DNA of 8,825 nucleotides from JBOGJG01 sp050747825 (GCA_050747825.1 JBOGJG010000127.1:1-8825), one strand, 5' to 3'; shown: positions 1-6,648, counted from the first letter of the stretch. The notes: a model not told the origin generated them from the sequence alone. Numbers and translations: made by a program.

Positions 1-1358
1 CGCTGGCATTACATCCCGAGAACCCGCACTATTTTCTATTCCGGGGCCGGCCGACGGTCCTGATCACGTCCGCCGAGCATTACGGCGCGGTATTGAACCT
101 CGATTTTGATTATGTGAAATACCTGGACACGCTGCAGGCGGAGGGGATGGATCTCACCCGGATTTTCACGGGCGCCTACGTTGAGCCTCACGGGTCCTTC
201 AAAATTGTTGAAAACACATTGGCGCCCAAGCCAGGCCGCTTCATCTGCCCCTGGGCGCGCAGCTCTACTCCCGGATACGCCAACGGCGGAAATAAATTCG
301 ATCTCACTGAGTGGGATGAGCAGTATTTCCGGCGTCTAAGAGACTTCGTTGCCCAGGCCGGCCAACGCGGCATCATCGTCGAGGTTTGCCTGTTTTGCCC
401 CTTCTACCGGGACGAGATGTGGGAGCTGAGTCCACAAAATGCAGCCAACAACGTCAACGGTGTCGGGAATGTCGGGCGCAATGACGTTTACACGCTGGAC
501 AGAAATGGAGGCCTCCTGCCCGTGCAGGAGGCGATGGTGCGAAAGATCGTGGTTGAGCTGAAGGAGTTCGACAATCTCTACTATGAGATTTGTAACGAGC
601 CTTACTTCGGCAGAGTTGCGATGGATTGGCAGCATCACATTGCCGGCGTAATTGTGGAAACGGAGAAGGACCTCACCGCCGCGCCGCATCTGATCTCCCA
701 AAACGTCGCCAATGCCCGGCCCAAGAACCTCAAAAAGGGGGAGGGCAAAGTTGAAAATCCGCATCCGGCGATCTCGATCTTTAATTTTCATTACGCGACA
801 CCGCCCGATGTAGTGGCTATGAACTACGGGCTCAACAAGGTGATTGGCGAGAATGAGACCGGCTTCGACGGCACCGGCGATACTCAGTACCGGATGGAAG
901 GATGGGAGTTCATTCTGGCCGGAGGCGGACTCTACAACAATCTGGATTACTCCTTTACTGTCGGCCATGAGGACGGGACATTCACCTATCCCGATTCACA
1001 GCCGGGAGGGGGCAGTCCGGCCTTGCGCCGCCAGCTCGGCATTTTGAAAGAGTTCATTTACAGCTTCGATTTCCTTCGGATGAAGCCCTACAAATCGGCG
1101 GTGCAGGGGGGAGTCCCCAGGAAGGCCAGAGTCCAGGTTCTGGCTGAGCCTGGCAAGCAATATGCGATTTACATTTTTGGGGGGAAGCAGCTTGAATTGA
1201 AGCTGGATGTTCCCGCCGGCGCCTATCGAGCGGAGTGGATCAACACGCTCAGTGGGAGCACCGATAAGAGGGAACAAGTGCGGCATTCCGGCGGCCAACT
1301 CGAACTGACCTCTCCGCCCTACCAGGAAGACATCGCCCTGCGACTGATTGCAGATTAA
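1..1358 (+). CDS. Glycoside hydrolase, clan GH-A-like (cellulase-type TIM barrel), 5'-truncated by window edge
   Basis: The reading frame (frame 3) is open from the first complete codon at position 3, so the gene begins before the window. A TTG at 93 is not a credible start because conserved-looking sequence (NPHYFLFRGRPTVLITS, then EHYGAVLN) lies before it. Probably only a signal peptide and a few residues are missing. The visible part is about 451 codons. The likely role is hydrolysis of a glycosidic bond in a polysaccharide or glycoconjugate, probably outside the cytoplasm. The clan GH-A signature is visible: YYEICNEPYF with candidate acid/base Glu codon at 597, and VIGENETGFDG with candidate nucleophile Glu at 849 or 855, on what would be strands beta-4 and beta-7. 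The last ~80 residues look like a small beta-sandwich tail common after such barrels. The stop (1356-1358) is four bases before the next start. I cannot assign the exact GH family or substrate; assignment of the fold is from motifs only. Confidence 0.8.
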   Translation, partial: LALHPENPHYFLFRGRPTVLITSAEHYGAVLNLDFDYVKYLDTLQAEGMDLTRIFTGAYVEPHGSFKIVENTLAPKPGRFICPWARSSTPGYANGGNKFDLTEWDEQYFRRLRDFVAQAGQRGIIVEVCLFCPFYRDEMWELSPQNAANNVNGVGNVGRNDVYTLDRNGGLLPVQEAMVRKIVVELKEFDNLYYEICNEPYFGRVAMDWQHHIAGVIVETEKDLTAAPHLISQNVANARPKNLKKGEGKVENPHPAISIFNFHYATPPDVVAMNYGLNKVIGENETGFDGTGDTQYRMEGWEFILAGGGLYNNLDYSFTVGHEDGTFTYPDSQPGGGSPALRRQLGILKEFIYSFDFLRMKPYKSAVQGGVPRKARVQVLAEPGKQYAIYIFGGKQLELKLDVPAGAYRAEWINTLSGSTDKREQVRHSGGQLELTSPPYQEDIALRLIAD

Positions 1359-1362
1359 AAAG

Positions 1363-3468
1363 ATGCTTCGAATTCTGACCTGTTGGTGCTTGTTCCTAAC
1401 CGGGGGCGAGCTTGTTCGTGCTGCCGACGGAGAGGGGACCGCCGGCCTTTCCCCCTCCAGCAGCCTGGTCAATACCGTGGGGATCTGGACGGTCACCTAT
1501 ACGGCCGGGCCGAGCGGGATCGAGGAGGGCGGGGCGCTCAAGATTCAGTTTCCGAAGAGCTGGTTCATGCAGCCTTACCCTCATGTCAAGGCGGTGCAGC
1601 ATGATCGGCCTGACAAAAACCACTATGTGACCGCCCAGGCCTCTCGCAAAGGTGTCCAGGAGAAGGTGACGATTGATGATGTCCTGCTGGACGGCCAGCG
1701 CGACCGCGAGTCCCGGGTCTTTGTGGTGAGCCTGGAGAAGGGGAGTCTGAGAGCGGGTGATACGCTCAAACTGGCCTTTGGAGACAGGGCAGGCGGCCGC
1801 AATCTGGGCACCAATTCAGCTTCCGTGGCTGAGTCGGATTTCGTGCGGGTGGCCACGGATGCCGATGGCAATGGAAGCTTTAAGGAAATAGCCGAATCAC
1901 CCTCGGTCACCTTGCTGCCCGGCCCGGCCGCGGAGGTCACGGTCTATGCTCCTTCCGCGGTTCAAATCGGCAAACAGGTCGCGGTACGCATTGTTTTGCT
2001 GGATGAATACTACAATGCCGCCGGAGCTTCTCCCGCCGAGCTGAAGCTGACCAGCACGGATGCCGCAGCGGAGTTTCCCCGACACCTTGCCATCACAGCT
2101 TCAGACCAGGGAAGGGCGCGCTTTACGGTCATCTTCAACACTCCCGGCTTCCAGCAGATCCGGGTTGAGGCGGTATCGGGCGGCCGCGCACTTACGCCTG
2201 CGGCGGCGGTCATGAAATGTACGGCCGAGCAGCCTGAAGTGGGCCTCTACTGGGGCGACATGCACTCGCACAGCGCCTGGAGCTGGGATGGAGACGGGAC
2301 TCATCCTTTCGAATATGCCCGCGATGTGGCCTGCCTGGATTTTTATGCCAATACCGAGCACAACAATGATCCCCGAGGGACTACCGGAGGCGTTACCGCC
2401 GAGGAGTGGGAGCAGATTCGCAGTAAGGTCAGGCAATTCTATGATCCCGGACGGTTTGTTACGCTGCTGGCCTTCGAAGCCACGTTCGGCGGCAATTTTG
2501 GTCATCATAATGTCTTTTATCGCGATGTCGAGCAAGCCATTTACCCGCTGAAAGAGTACGACACTCTGCAAAAGCTGTGGGAGGTTCTGGAGGAAAAAAG
2601 GGCGTTTATGATTCCTCACCATCTGGGTATCCGCTTTGTCAGCACGCAGCGGGTGGAAACGGTCAGCGACTACATCCCCCCCATCCTCAGGTGGGAAGAC
2701 CTGAAGTCGAGCAGCATCGGCGGCGTCGCCATTGACTGGCAGCACCGCAATGAGAAGCTGCGCCGTGCCCTGGAGATCTATTCGCTGCACGGGCAAAGTG
2801 AAATGTATGATCCCAACTGGGGATTGTCGTACGAGCGTGCGGGGGACACATCCGGGGTCAGCGTTCCGGGTCCTCACTATGCGCGCGACGGATGGGTGAC
2901 CGGACAGCGCATGGCAGTCATCGCCTCCAGCGACAATCATAATTCCCGTCCTGGCCTGCGCCACGGAGGACTGGCTGCCGTCCGGGCGCCGCAACTCACG
3001 CGCGAGGCCGTCTGGGACGCCTTTTATAATAAGCATATCTATGGCACTACCGGAGAACGCATCTGGCTCGAGTTCTCCATCGATGGCCGCGGAATGGGGC
3101 AGGAGCTCGAGGCCCAAGGTAAGCCTGAAATCCGAGTCGCGATTGCCGGCACCGATGATCTCAACCTGGTAGAAATCATAAAATACGACTTTAGGAAAAA
3201 GGAGTACAAAACAATTCACCGGGTCAACCCCGGCAGCTTCGCAGCGGAACTGACATATCAAGACGAGGATTTTATCAGCGACAGCTTCTATTATGTTCGA
3301 GCCCGTCAAAAATCTCCAGTCCGAAACCTGGAGGTGTGGGCCTGGTCTTCACCCATTTGGGTTCAGGCTTACCGGCAGCCCGCGGCTGACCCTGACGGCA
3401 ATTACCTGGCTCTGGCCCTGCTCCCCGGACTGGTCGTAATCCGGTGGATCCTGAGCCAAAGAAGATGA
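1363..3468 (+). CDS. Secreted, membrane-anchored DUF3604/PHP-like metal-dependent protein
   Basis: I chose ATG 1363 (701 aa), four bases after the upstream stop. A TTG at 1348 would only add five residues and overlap the previous gene. No clear Shine-Dalgarno is seen, which fits translational coupling. Residues 1-20 are a signal peptide ending VRA|ADG. Residues ~25-185 form a beta-rich domain, ~190-290 an Ig/invasin-like domain, then a PHP-type metal site begins: YWGDMHSHSAWSWDGDG with D299, H301, H303, followed by NTEHNN, IPHH (H419, H420) and SSDNHN (D524, H526). These spaced His/Asp/Glu clusters match the DUF3604 family, predicted metallohydrolases related to PHP phosphoesterases. A beta domain follows (~570-670). 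The C-terminus is one hydrophobic helix (~681-697) ending SQRR, so the protein is probably tethered to the membrane with its catalytic domain outside. Substrate is unknown. Its position between a glycoside hydrolase and a HupE-like gene suggests a shared surface process (inference). Confidence 0.8.
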   Translation: MLRILTCWCLFLTGGELVRAADGEGTAGLSPSSSLVNTVGIWTVTYTAGPSGIEEGGALKIQFPKSWFMQPYPHVKAVQHDRPDKNHYVTAQASRKGVQEKVTIDDVLLDGQRDRESRVFVVSLEKGSLRAGDTLKLAFGDRAGGRNLGTNSASVAESDFVRVATDADGNGSFKEIAESPSVTLLPGPAAEVTVYAPSAVQIGKQVAVRIVLLDEYYNAAGASPAELKLTSTDAAAEFPRHLAITASDQGRARFTVIFNTPGFQQIRVEAVSGGRALTPAAAVMKCTAEQPEVGLYWGDMHSHSAWSWDGDGTHPFEYARDVACLDFYANTEHNNDPRGTTGGVTAEEWEQIRSKVRQFYDPGRFVTLLAFEATFGGNFGHHNVFYRDVEQAIYPLKEYDTLQKLWEVLEEKRAFMIPHHLGIRFVSTQRVETVSDYIPPILRWEDLKSSSIGGVAIDWQHRNEKLRRALEIYSLHGQSEMYDPNWGLSYERAGDTSGVSVPGPHYARDGWVTGQRMAVIASSDNHNSRPGLRHGGLAAVRAPQLTREAVWDAFYNKHIYGTTGERIWLEFSIDGRGMGQELEAQGKPEIRVAIAGTDDLNLVEIIKYDFRKKEYKTIHRVNPGSFAAELTYQDEDFISDSFYYVRARQKSPVRNLEVWAWSSPIWVQAYRQPAADPDGNYLALALLPGLVVIRWILSQRR

Positions 3469-4514
3469 AAGGCATTTTGTTTCTGCTGCTCTGGGTGAGC
3501 TCGCCAGTTCTTCTCGCCCACTCCACCAGCACGAGTTATTCCCTGCTGAATGTTCATGAGCGAAAGGTGGATGGCAGGCTGATTGTGGCTATCGAAGATC
3601 TCTCCTTCGTCAAGGAAATCGATTCCAACTCGGACCTGATCATCAGCCAGGCCGAAGCAGCCGCTCACCGGCGCCTGATCTTCGATCGTCTTTCAGAGCA
3701 CTACACGCTATCCAGTGGGGGTAAGACCGCAAGCCCGGCTCTGGTCGACCTGGAGATCAGTCCGCAGACCTACGAATTGATCTGCGATATCCGTTTCGAC
3801 TTCGAAGATAAAATCCAGGAACTGCTGATCGGCTGCACCCTTCCCGCCATCACGAACTCGGGACACGTGCACTTGTCCCGCATCAACCACGCGGGCCAGA
3901 GCGACCAGGTCATCTTTGATCAAGGCTTTACCGAGCACAGGATCATGGTTGACCGGGGCCTGAGCGGGTACCTGCGCCAGGTGAGACAGTTCGTCTTTCT
4001 GGGCATCGAGCACATTTTCACCGGCTGGGATCACATTCTCTTCCTGGTGACGGTGCTGCTGATCGGAAGCAGCCTGAAAGAACTGGTCAAAGTCGTGACG
4101 TCCTTTACCCTCGCGCACAGCATCACGCTTATTCTGGCTGTCCTGGGCGTGGTGAGTCTCTCCTCCAGATTCGTCGAATCTTTCATCGCCATCAGCATCG
4201 TTTACACGGCTATGGAAAACCTGCTGCGCACGGAGACGGCCAAGCGCTGGATGATCACGTCTGCTTTTGGACTGATCCACGGATTTGGCTTCGCCGGTAT
4301 TCTTCGGGACCTGGAATTGCCCAGGCAAGGGCTGATGCTTTCTTTATTTTCCTTTAATGTGGGAGTGGAGATGGGGCAACTCGCCATCGTGCTGATATTG
4401 TTCCCGGCTCTCCTTTACGCCACTCGCTTCCGCTGGCAGCCGAAGCTGATATCGATGCTCTCGTTTTTGATCCTTTGCATCGGGTTTATCTGGTTTTTTC
4501 AACGGGCTCTTTAG
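3465..4514 (+). CDS. HupE/UreJ_2-family membrane protein with N-terminal extracytoplasmic domain
   Basis: The start at ATG 3465 overlaps the TGA of the preceding gene (ATGA, 3465-3468), implying translational coupling; a GTG at 3444 is in frame but would precede the signal sequence. The product is 349 aa. Residues 1-19 are a signal peptide or first helix (LLLWVSSPVLLAHS). Residues ~20-165 form a soluble domain containing an EF-hand-like loop, DSNSDLIISQAE (residues 53-64, with D, N, D and E at loop positions 1, 3, 5 and 12). From ~170 the membrane part has about six to seven helices and the family's conserved elements: GIEHIFTGWDHILFL (H183, D189, H190), LAHSITL (H218), and GLIHGFGFAG (H272). 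HupE/UreJ proteins are associated with nickel uptake for hydrogenase or urease; the UreJ_2 branch has no firmly assigned substrate. Conserved His/Asp in the membrane part support metal handling. No hydrogenase or urease genes are visible, so its partner may be the PHP protein upstream (inference). Confidence 0.82.
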   Translation: MKGILFLLLWVSSPVLLAHSTSTSYSLLNVHERKVDGRLIVAIEDLSFVKEIDSNSDLIISQAEAAAHRRLIFDRLSEHYTLSSGGKTASPALVDLEISPQTYELICDIRFDFEDKIQELLIGCTLPAITNSGHVHLSRINHAGQSDQVIFDQGFTEHRIMVDRGLSGYLRQVRQFVFLGIEHIFTGWDHILFLVTVLLIGSSLKELVKVVTSFTLAHSITLILAVLGVVSLSSRFVESFIAISIVYTAMENLLRTETAKRWMITSAFGLIHGFGFAGILRDLELPRQGLMLSLFSFNVGVEMGQLAIVLILFPALLYATRFRWQPKLISMLSFLILCIGFIWFFQRAL

Positions 4515-4727
4515 CCGCCGCCAGTTCTTCCGCCTGATCAATCAGGCGCTCGATGGCGGAAAGGCCCTGCTGCCAGAAATTGCTGTCGTTTAGATCGACT
4601 CCCAGCTTTCCGATTAACACGTGAGGCCAATCGGAGCCGCCTGCCTTGAGCAGCTCGACGTATTGATCCACAAAGCGCGGCCCTTCCTCCTGATTGCGGG
4701 CATAGAGAGCCAGCACCAGCAGCTCTC
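4486..4727 (-). pseudogene. pepF: Oligoendopeptidase F (M3 peptidase) 3' remnant
   Basis: On the - strand, ELLVLALYARN, QEEGPRFVDQYVELLKAGGS, LGVDLNDSNFWQQGLSAIERL and DQAEELAAA follow one another. This matches the extreme C-terminal ~80 residues of PepF/M3B oligoendopeptidases, zinc metallopeptidases that cleave short peptides in the cytoplasm. The HEXXH catalytic region, normally about 200 residues upstream, is absent. The frame is closed by a TGA at 4728-4730, where homology also ends and IS91-derived sequence begins. The natural stop lies at 4486-4488, so the remnant overlaps the 3' end of the convergent HupE gene by 29 bp. The remnant cannot encode an active peptidase. No other part of pepF is seen in the window, so a simple insertion into an otherwise complete gene is not supported here; adjacent deletion or one-ended transposition is more likely. 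Confidence 0.8.
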
Positions 4728-4775
4728 ATAGATAGGAATTTGCTTTTCAAGCGAACTGTGATCCGAACTGTAATC
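4728..4775 (-). other. Candidate 3' (ori) terminus of the IS91-family element
   Basis: IS91-family elements carry their rolling-circle origin just downstream of the transposase; from memory, the classical ends contain a TTGAAC-like stretch followed by TTCCTATA. Reading the - strand here after the decayed transposase gives GCTTGAAAAGCAAATTCCTATC, with CTTGAA at about 4746-4751 and TTCCTAT at about 4732-4738, immediately before pepF homology resumes. Directly inside lies a 12-bp tandem repeat with one mismatch (4752-4763 and 4764-4775 on the + strand, CGAACTGTGATC/CGAACTGTAATC). The position is exactly where the ori end should be, but the match is short and the expected GAAC or CAAG flank is not obvious, so this is a hypothesis. 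Confidence 0.35.
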
Positions 4776-5457
4776 CCCGAAGAACAATAGTGGGAAGGGA
4801 GTCGGGGGAGTTTCGCTAAAAAGGCTTCCAGTTTGTGAGGGAAAAGGGGAGGTGGAGGGGAGCGTTTGGGAAGGTCCCACAGCTTCAAATGGTGGATTGG
4901 AGAAGCCGATCCCAACTGCGCCCGCACTCTTTGCGAAAAGTTTCCCTTTCCAGGTGGGTGGAAAGGCTCTGGTGGGTAGCCCATAAGGACGGCCGATCTT
5001 GTTTTTTCTCTTTCCCCATGAAGCATTCGAGTAGCGACCGTAATAACGGATGATTTGTTCTCCGGGGTCAGGAATAGGGGAGATCACCCGAGCGATCCAG
5101 TCCAGAGCATCCATGCGCTGAGTCTCCCCTTTGGCGGTGCGATAATGGACCTGCTCATCCATAGCATAGGGCAGACGGGTGGAGGCAAAACTGGGTCGCA
5201 GAATGTAGGCGGCCAGCCGCTCCAGTGCCGGTCGGTCCTGGGGATCGACGGCTGGGCCGCGGTACACATGAACCCCGCTATGGCGCCAACTCTCAGACGA
5301 TCCGCGAAGGGGGGCTGAGGCGGTGCTCTTGAACCAGCATTTCCAGGACCCGGCTCTGGAACAAGCGGGTCAGGGCTGGCGTATCCAGATTAGCTCCTAA
5401 GCGGCCTTCTTTCCCTGAGGGCGGTGACCGCTCCCTGCGATCGCGGCATTCAGTTTC
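4765..5457 (-). pseudogene. Decayed IS91-family (Y2/HUH) transposase
   Basis: IS91 transposases are HUH rolling-circle enzymes. On the - strand, recognisable pieces appear in order but in different frames. Piece 1 (from ~5440, open from 5457) has TPALTRLF, RVLEMLVQEHRLS. Its frame is lost at a run of six C (- strand; 5309-5314), after which removing one C gives a continuous reading into piece 2: ESWRHSGVHVYRG, LERLAAYILRPSFAS, IPDPGEQIIRYYGRYSNAS (~5300-5015). Piece 3 is in another frame (~4960-4905): ETFRKECGRSWDRLLQ. Piece 4 is in yet another frame (~4900-4770): HHLKLWDLPKRSPPPP and FPHKLEAFLA, the usual family C-terminus. The CPxC zinc-ribbon segment normally between pieces 3 and 4 is missing, as is the N-terminal third. 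At least three frame changes plus deletions make this clearly inactive. Longer open frames in this stretch (for example 4614-5267) mix transposase and unrelated frames and are not genes. Confidence 0.78.
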
Positions 5458-5470
5458 TACCTAACAGTAT

Positions 5471-5485
5471 CCGGCCGCCGGCCGG
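5471..5485. repeat. GC-only perfect hairpin (CCGGCC-GCC-GGCCGG)
   Basis: A 6-bp all-GC stem with a 3-nt loop sits between the IS91 remnant and the antitoxin gene. Neither side has a U-run directly after the stem, so it is not a typical intrinsic terminator. It could be a leftover of a transposon end or a transcription-impeding structure. The wider 5458-5582 stretch holds no gene I can support. Confidence 0.5.
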
Positions 5486-5508
5486 GGCCGGGCTGATCTG
5501 AAGATTGA

Positions 5509-5579
5509 ATCGTCAAAATCGTCTGAAATCGTCGTGGGCGTCGTGTCTCGTTGTGGCCGTTGTGTTTAAAAAGCGTCGT
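5509..5579. repeat. Phased CGTC/CGTYGT degenerate tandem repeat
   Basis: CGTC or CGTYGT (Y = C or T) occurs at 5511, 5520, 5530, 5539, 5549, 5558 and 5574. The spacings are 9, 10, 9, 10, 9 and 16 bp, so the array is effectively a ~19-bp unit made of two half-units, decaying in sequence from ATCGTC (left) to CGTCGT and CGTTGT (right). It begins just past the IS91 remnant and ends 4 bp before the antitoxin stop codon. No long reading frame with recognisable content explains it. Confidence 0.65.
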
Positions 5580-5582
5580 GCG

Positions 5583-5924
5583 TTATTTCTTCTTCCTGAT
5601 TTCAGAAACGCTCACCTTCCCGTAGATGACTTTCAAATCGCGCTCGAAATCTTCCAAGTCGTACTGAACCGGTATTTTTCGAAGCCTCGCGTAGTCCATC
5701 ATTTCCCACAGGGAGACCGCGGCCTCCCTCGCAGCCCTGGCAAGTGTAATCTTGCGGTCGCCGTACAGCCGGGCGTAGTGCTCCAGCTTCCAGTCCCGGA
5801 TGGCCCGAGCCAGCAGCTTCCTCACCGCGGTGGAGCGATCCGACTGTTCCACTCTCTCGATTTTTTCCAGATCCCGGACGAGGTCCTCAGGCAGCCGGGC
5901 GCCTACCATTTGCTCCTTTTTCAT
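5583..5924 (-). CDS. Antitoxin: RHH-type N-terminus with UPF0175 domain
   Basis: The start is ATG 5924, preceded by a strong Shine-Dalgarno (GGGAGGTG) six bases upstream; an in-frame extension to 5981 reads through the preceding gene and is rejected. The product is 113 aa. Residues ~3-45 (MVGARLPEDLVRDLEKIERV, then DRSTAVRKLLARAI) have the pattern of a ribbon-helix-helix DNA-binding domain: a short strand followed by two helices. Residues ~46-90 (LYGDRKITLARAAREAAVS, then LWEMMDYARLRKIPVQY) match the UPF0175 family, antitoxins usually paired with DUF3368/PIN toxins. The Lys-rich tail is SEIRKKK. The gene overlaps the upstream toxin gene by ATGA. The likely role is to neutralise the PIN nuclease by direct binding and to repress the operon through the RHH domain. 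Here it is the downstream gene of the pair but has its own good ribosome binding site. Confidence 0.85.
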   Translation of the reverse strand: MKKEQMVGARLPEDLVRDLEKIERVEQSDRSTAVRKLLARAIRDWKLEHYARLYGDRKITLARAAREAAVSLWEMMDYARLRKIPVQYDLEDFERDLKVIYGKVSVSEIRKKK

Positions 5925-6436
5925 ATCTGCACCTCCCGGGCACGCTTCAATATTTCGGTCACCACGGCCGGAGACAGCCACAACACCTGGCTGAGATCTG
6001 CCACCGCGTTCTCCAAGTCGCTGAGGCTCAAGTGTCGGTGCATGAAGGCTTCGAACAACACGGCGGCGGTTCCCATGTACAGCATCTCCATGGCTTCCGC
6101 ATGGGCACGTGCCTCTTTGTCGTCCACGATCAGCCTGAGTCCTCTGGCGTCCGCCAATGCAAGGGACTCGATTTCCCCCCGATCGAGCCGGCTCTTTTGC
6201 TGGATTTTCTGCATGAGATCCTTTTCCTTTAGCGAAATTTTCACGACCTCGATCCAGCCATCTTCTATCGCCTTCTCAACCTGCTCGACCCCGGCCGCCG
6301 ATACTGCTTTTCCCCGGACCACCACTTCATCCAGCACGACCGGCCCGATAACAGCTTTCCCATAGAGCCTTCTCAGGATCCCAAGTCTGTGAATCTTGGC
6401 CAGGACGATAAGTACCGAAGCGTCGACCACGATCAA
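5921..6436 (-). CDS. DUF3368/PIN-domain toxin (VapC-like ribonuclease)
   Basis: The product starting at TTG 6436 is 171 aa and begins MIVVDASVLIVLAKI, the expected PIN N-terminus; a TTG at 6490 would add 18 residues with no family resemblance, and a GTG at 6430 is also possible. Candidate acidic metal-binding residues typical of PIN domains are D5, E37 (VVLDEVV), E88 and E90 (DRGEIESLALA), and D105/D106 (RLIVDDKEAR). DUF3368 proteins are predicted RNases that cleave RNA when freed from the antitoxin. The stop (5921-5923) overlaps the ATG of the antitoxin as ATGA. All expected acidic clusters and the C-terminal helices are present, so it appears intact. On the - strand a perfect TTGACA lies at 6490-6485, but no good -10 is at proper spacing. 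The start codon choice is the least certain point. Confidence 0.85.
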   Translation of the reverse strand: MIVVDASVLIVLAKIHRLGILRRLYGKAVIGPVVLDEVVVRGKAVSAAGVEQVEKAIEDGWIEVVKISLKEKDLMQKIQQKSRLDRGEIESLALADARGLRLIVDDKEARAHAEAMEMLYMGTAAVLFEAFMHRHLSLSDLENAVADLSQVLWLSPAVVTEILKRAREVQI

Positions 6437-6648
6437 CTCAGGCGCCTCTGCGCAGTCGCTTTCACGGTATAAGGTTAACAAAACTGTCAAATGTTTTCAA
6501 CACAGCGATTCATTCTGATGGCATGAGCTTTAAAAAAAGGGTGGGGCTCTTCAAGCGAAACTCCGGCCGGCCGGCAACGCCGGATCGGTCCGCCGCCGCT
6601 GCTGTGGCACACCGGGCGGCACAGTGCGCCGAGCGTTGCCAACTTCGT
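6437..6648. other. Intergenic stretch between the two toxin-antitoxin pairs
   Basis: No gene is supported here. It contains a GC hairpin (CCGGC-AAC-GCCGG, 6571-6583) and, on the - strand, a T7 run (6538-6532) about 33 nt further downstream, too far away to make a standard intrinsic terminator. The segment should contain the end of the DUF433-DUF5615 transcript and any promoter of the PIN-UPF0175 operon. A possible -35 TTGACA (- strand, 6490-6485) is present without a convincing -10. Confidence 0.5.

Noticed and set aside
336..968. 210-codon antisense frame inside the glycoside hydrolase gene
   Set aside because: No family-like motif, and the + strand carries convincing GH-A signatures.
2101..3309. 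Long (402 codon) open frame antisense to the DUF3604 gene
   Set aside because: It lies opposite a gene with clear signal peptide and metal motifs, has no recognisable motif, and is explained by GC-biased codons on the coding strand.
4614..5267. 217-codon - strand frame taken as one gene
   Set aside because: Only its first ~85 residues are IS91 transposase; the rest is out-of-frame IS91 and pepF sequence.
5505..6365. 286-codon + strand frame across the toxin-antitoxin genes
   Set aside because: It is antisense to two well-recognised genes joined by ATGA with a strong ribosome binding site; its Ser/Arg-rich end is typical of antisense translation.
6457..6490. Sigma-70 promoter for the PIN operon (TTGACA on the - strand)
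   Set aside because: The -35 is perfect but no acceptable -10 lies at 16-18 bp; TATACC and TACCGT are too close. Noted in the intergenic entry only.
6532..6583. Intrinsic terminator (GC hairpin plus T7) after DUF5615
   Set aside because: Hairpin and T-run are about 33 nt apart, so it lacks the required geometry.
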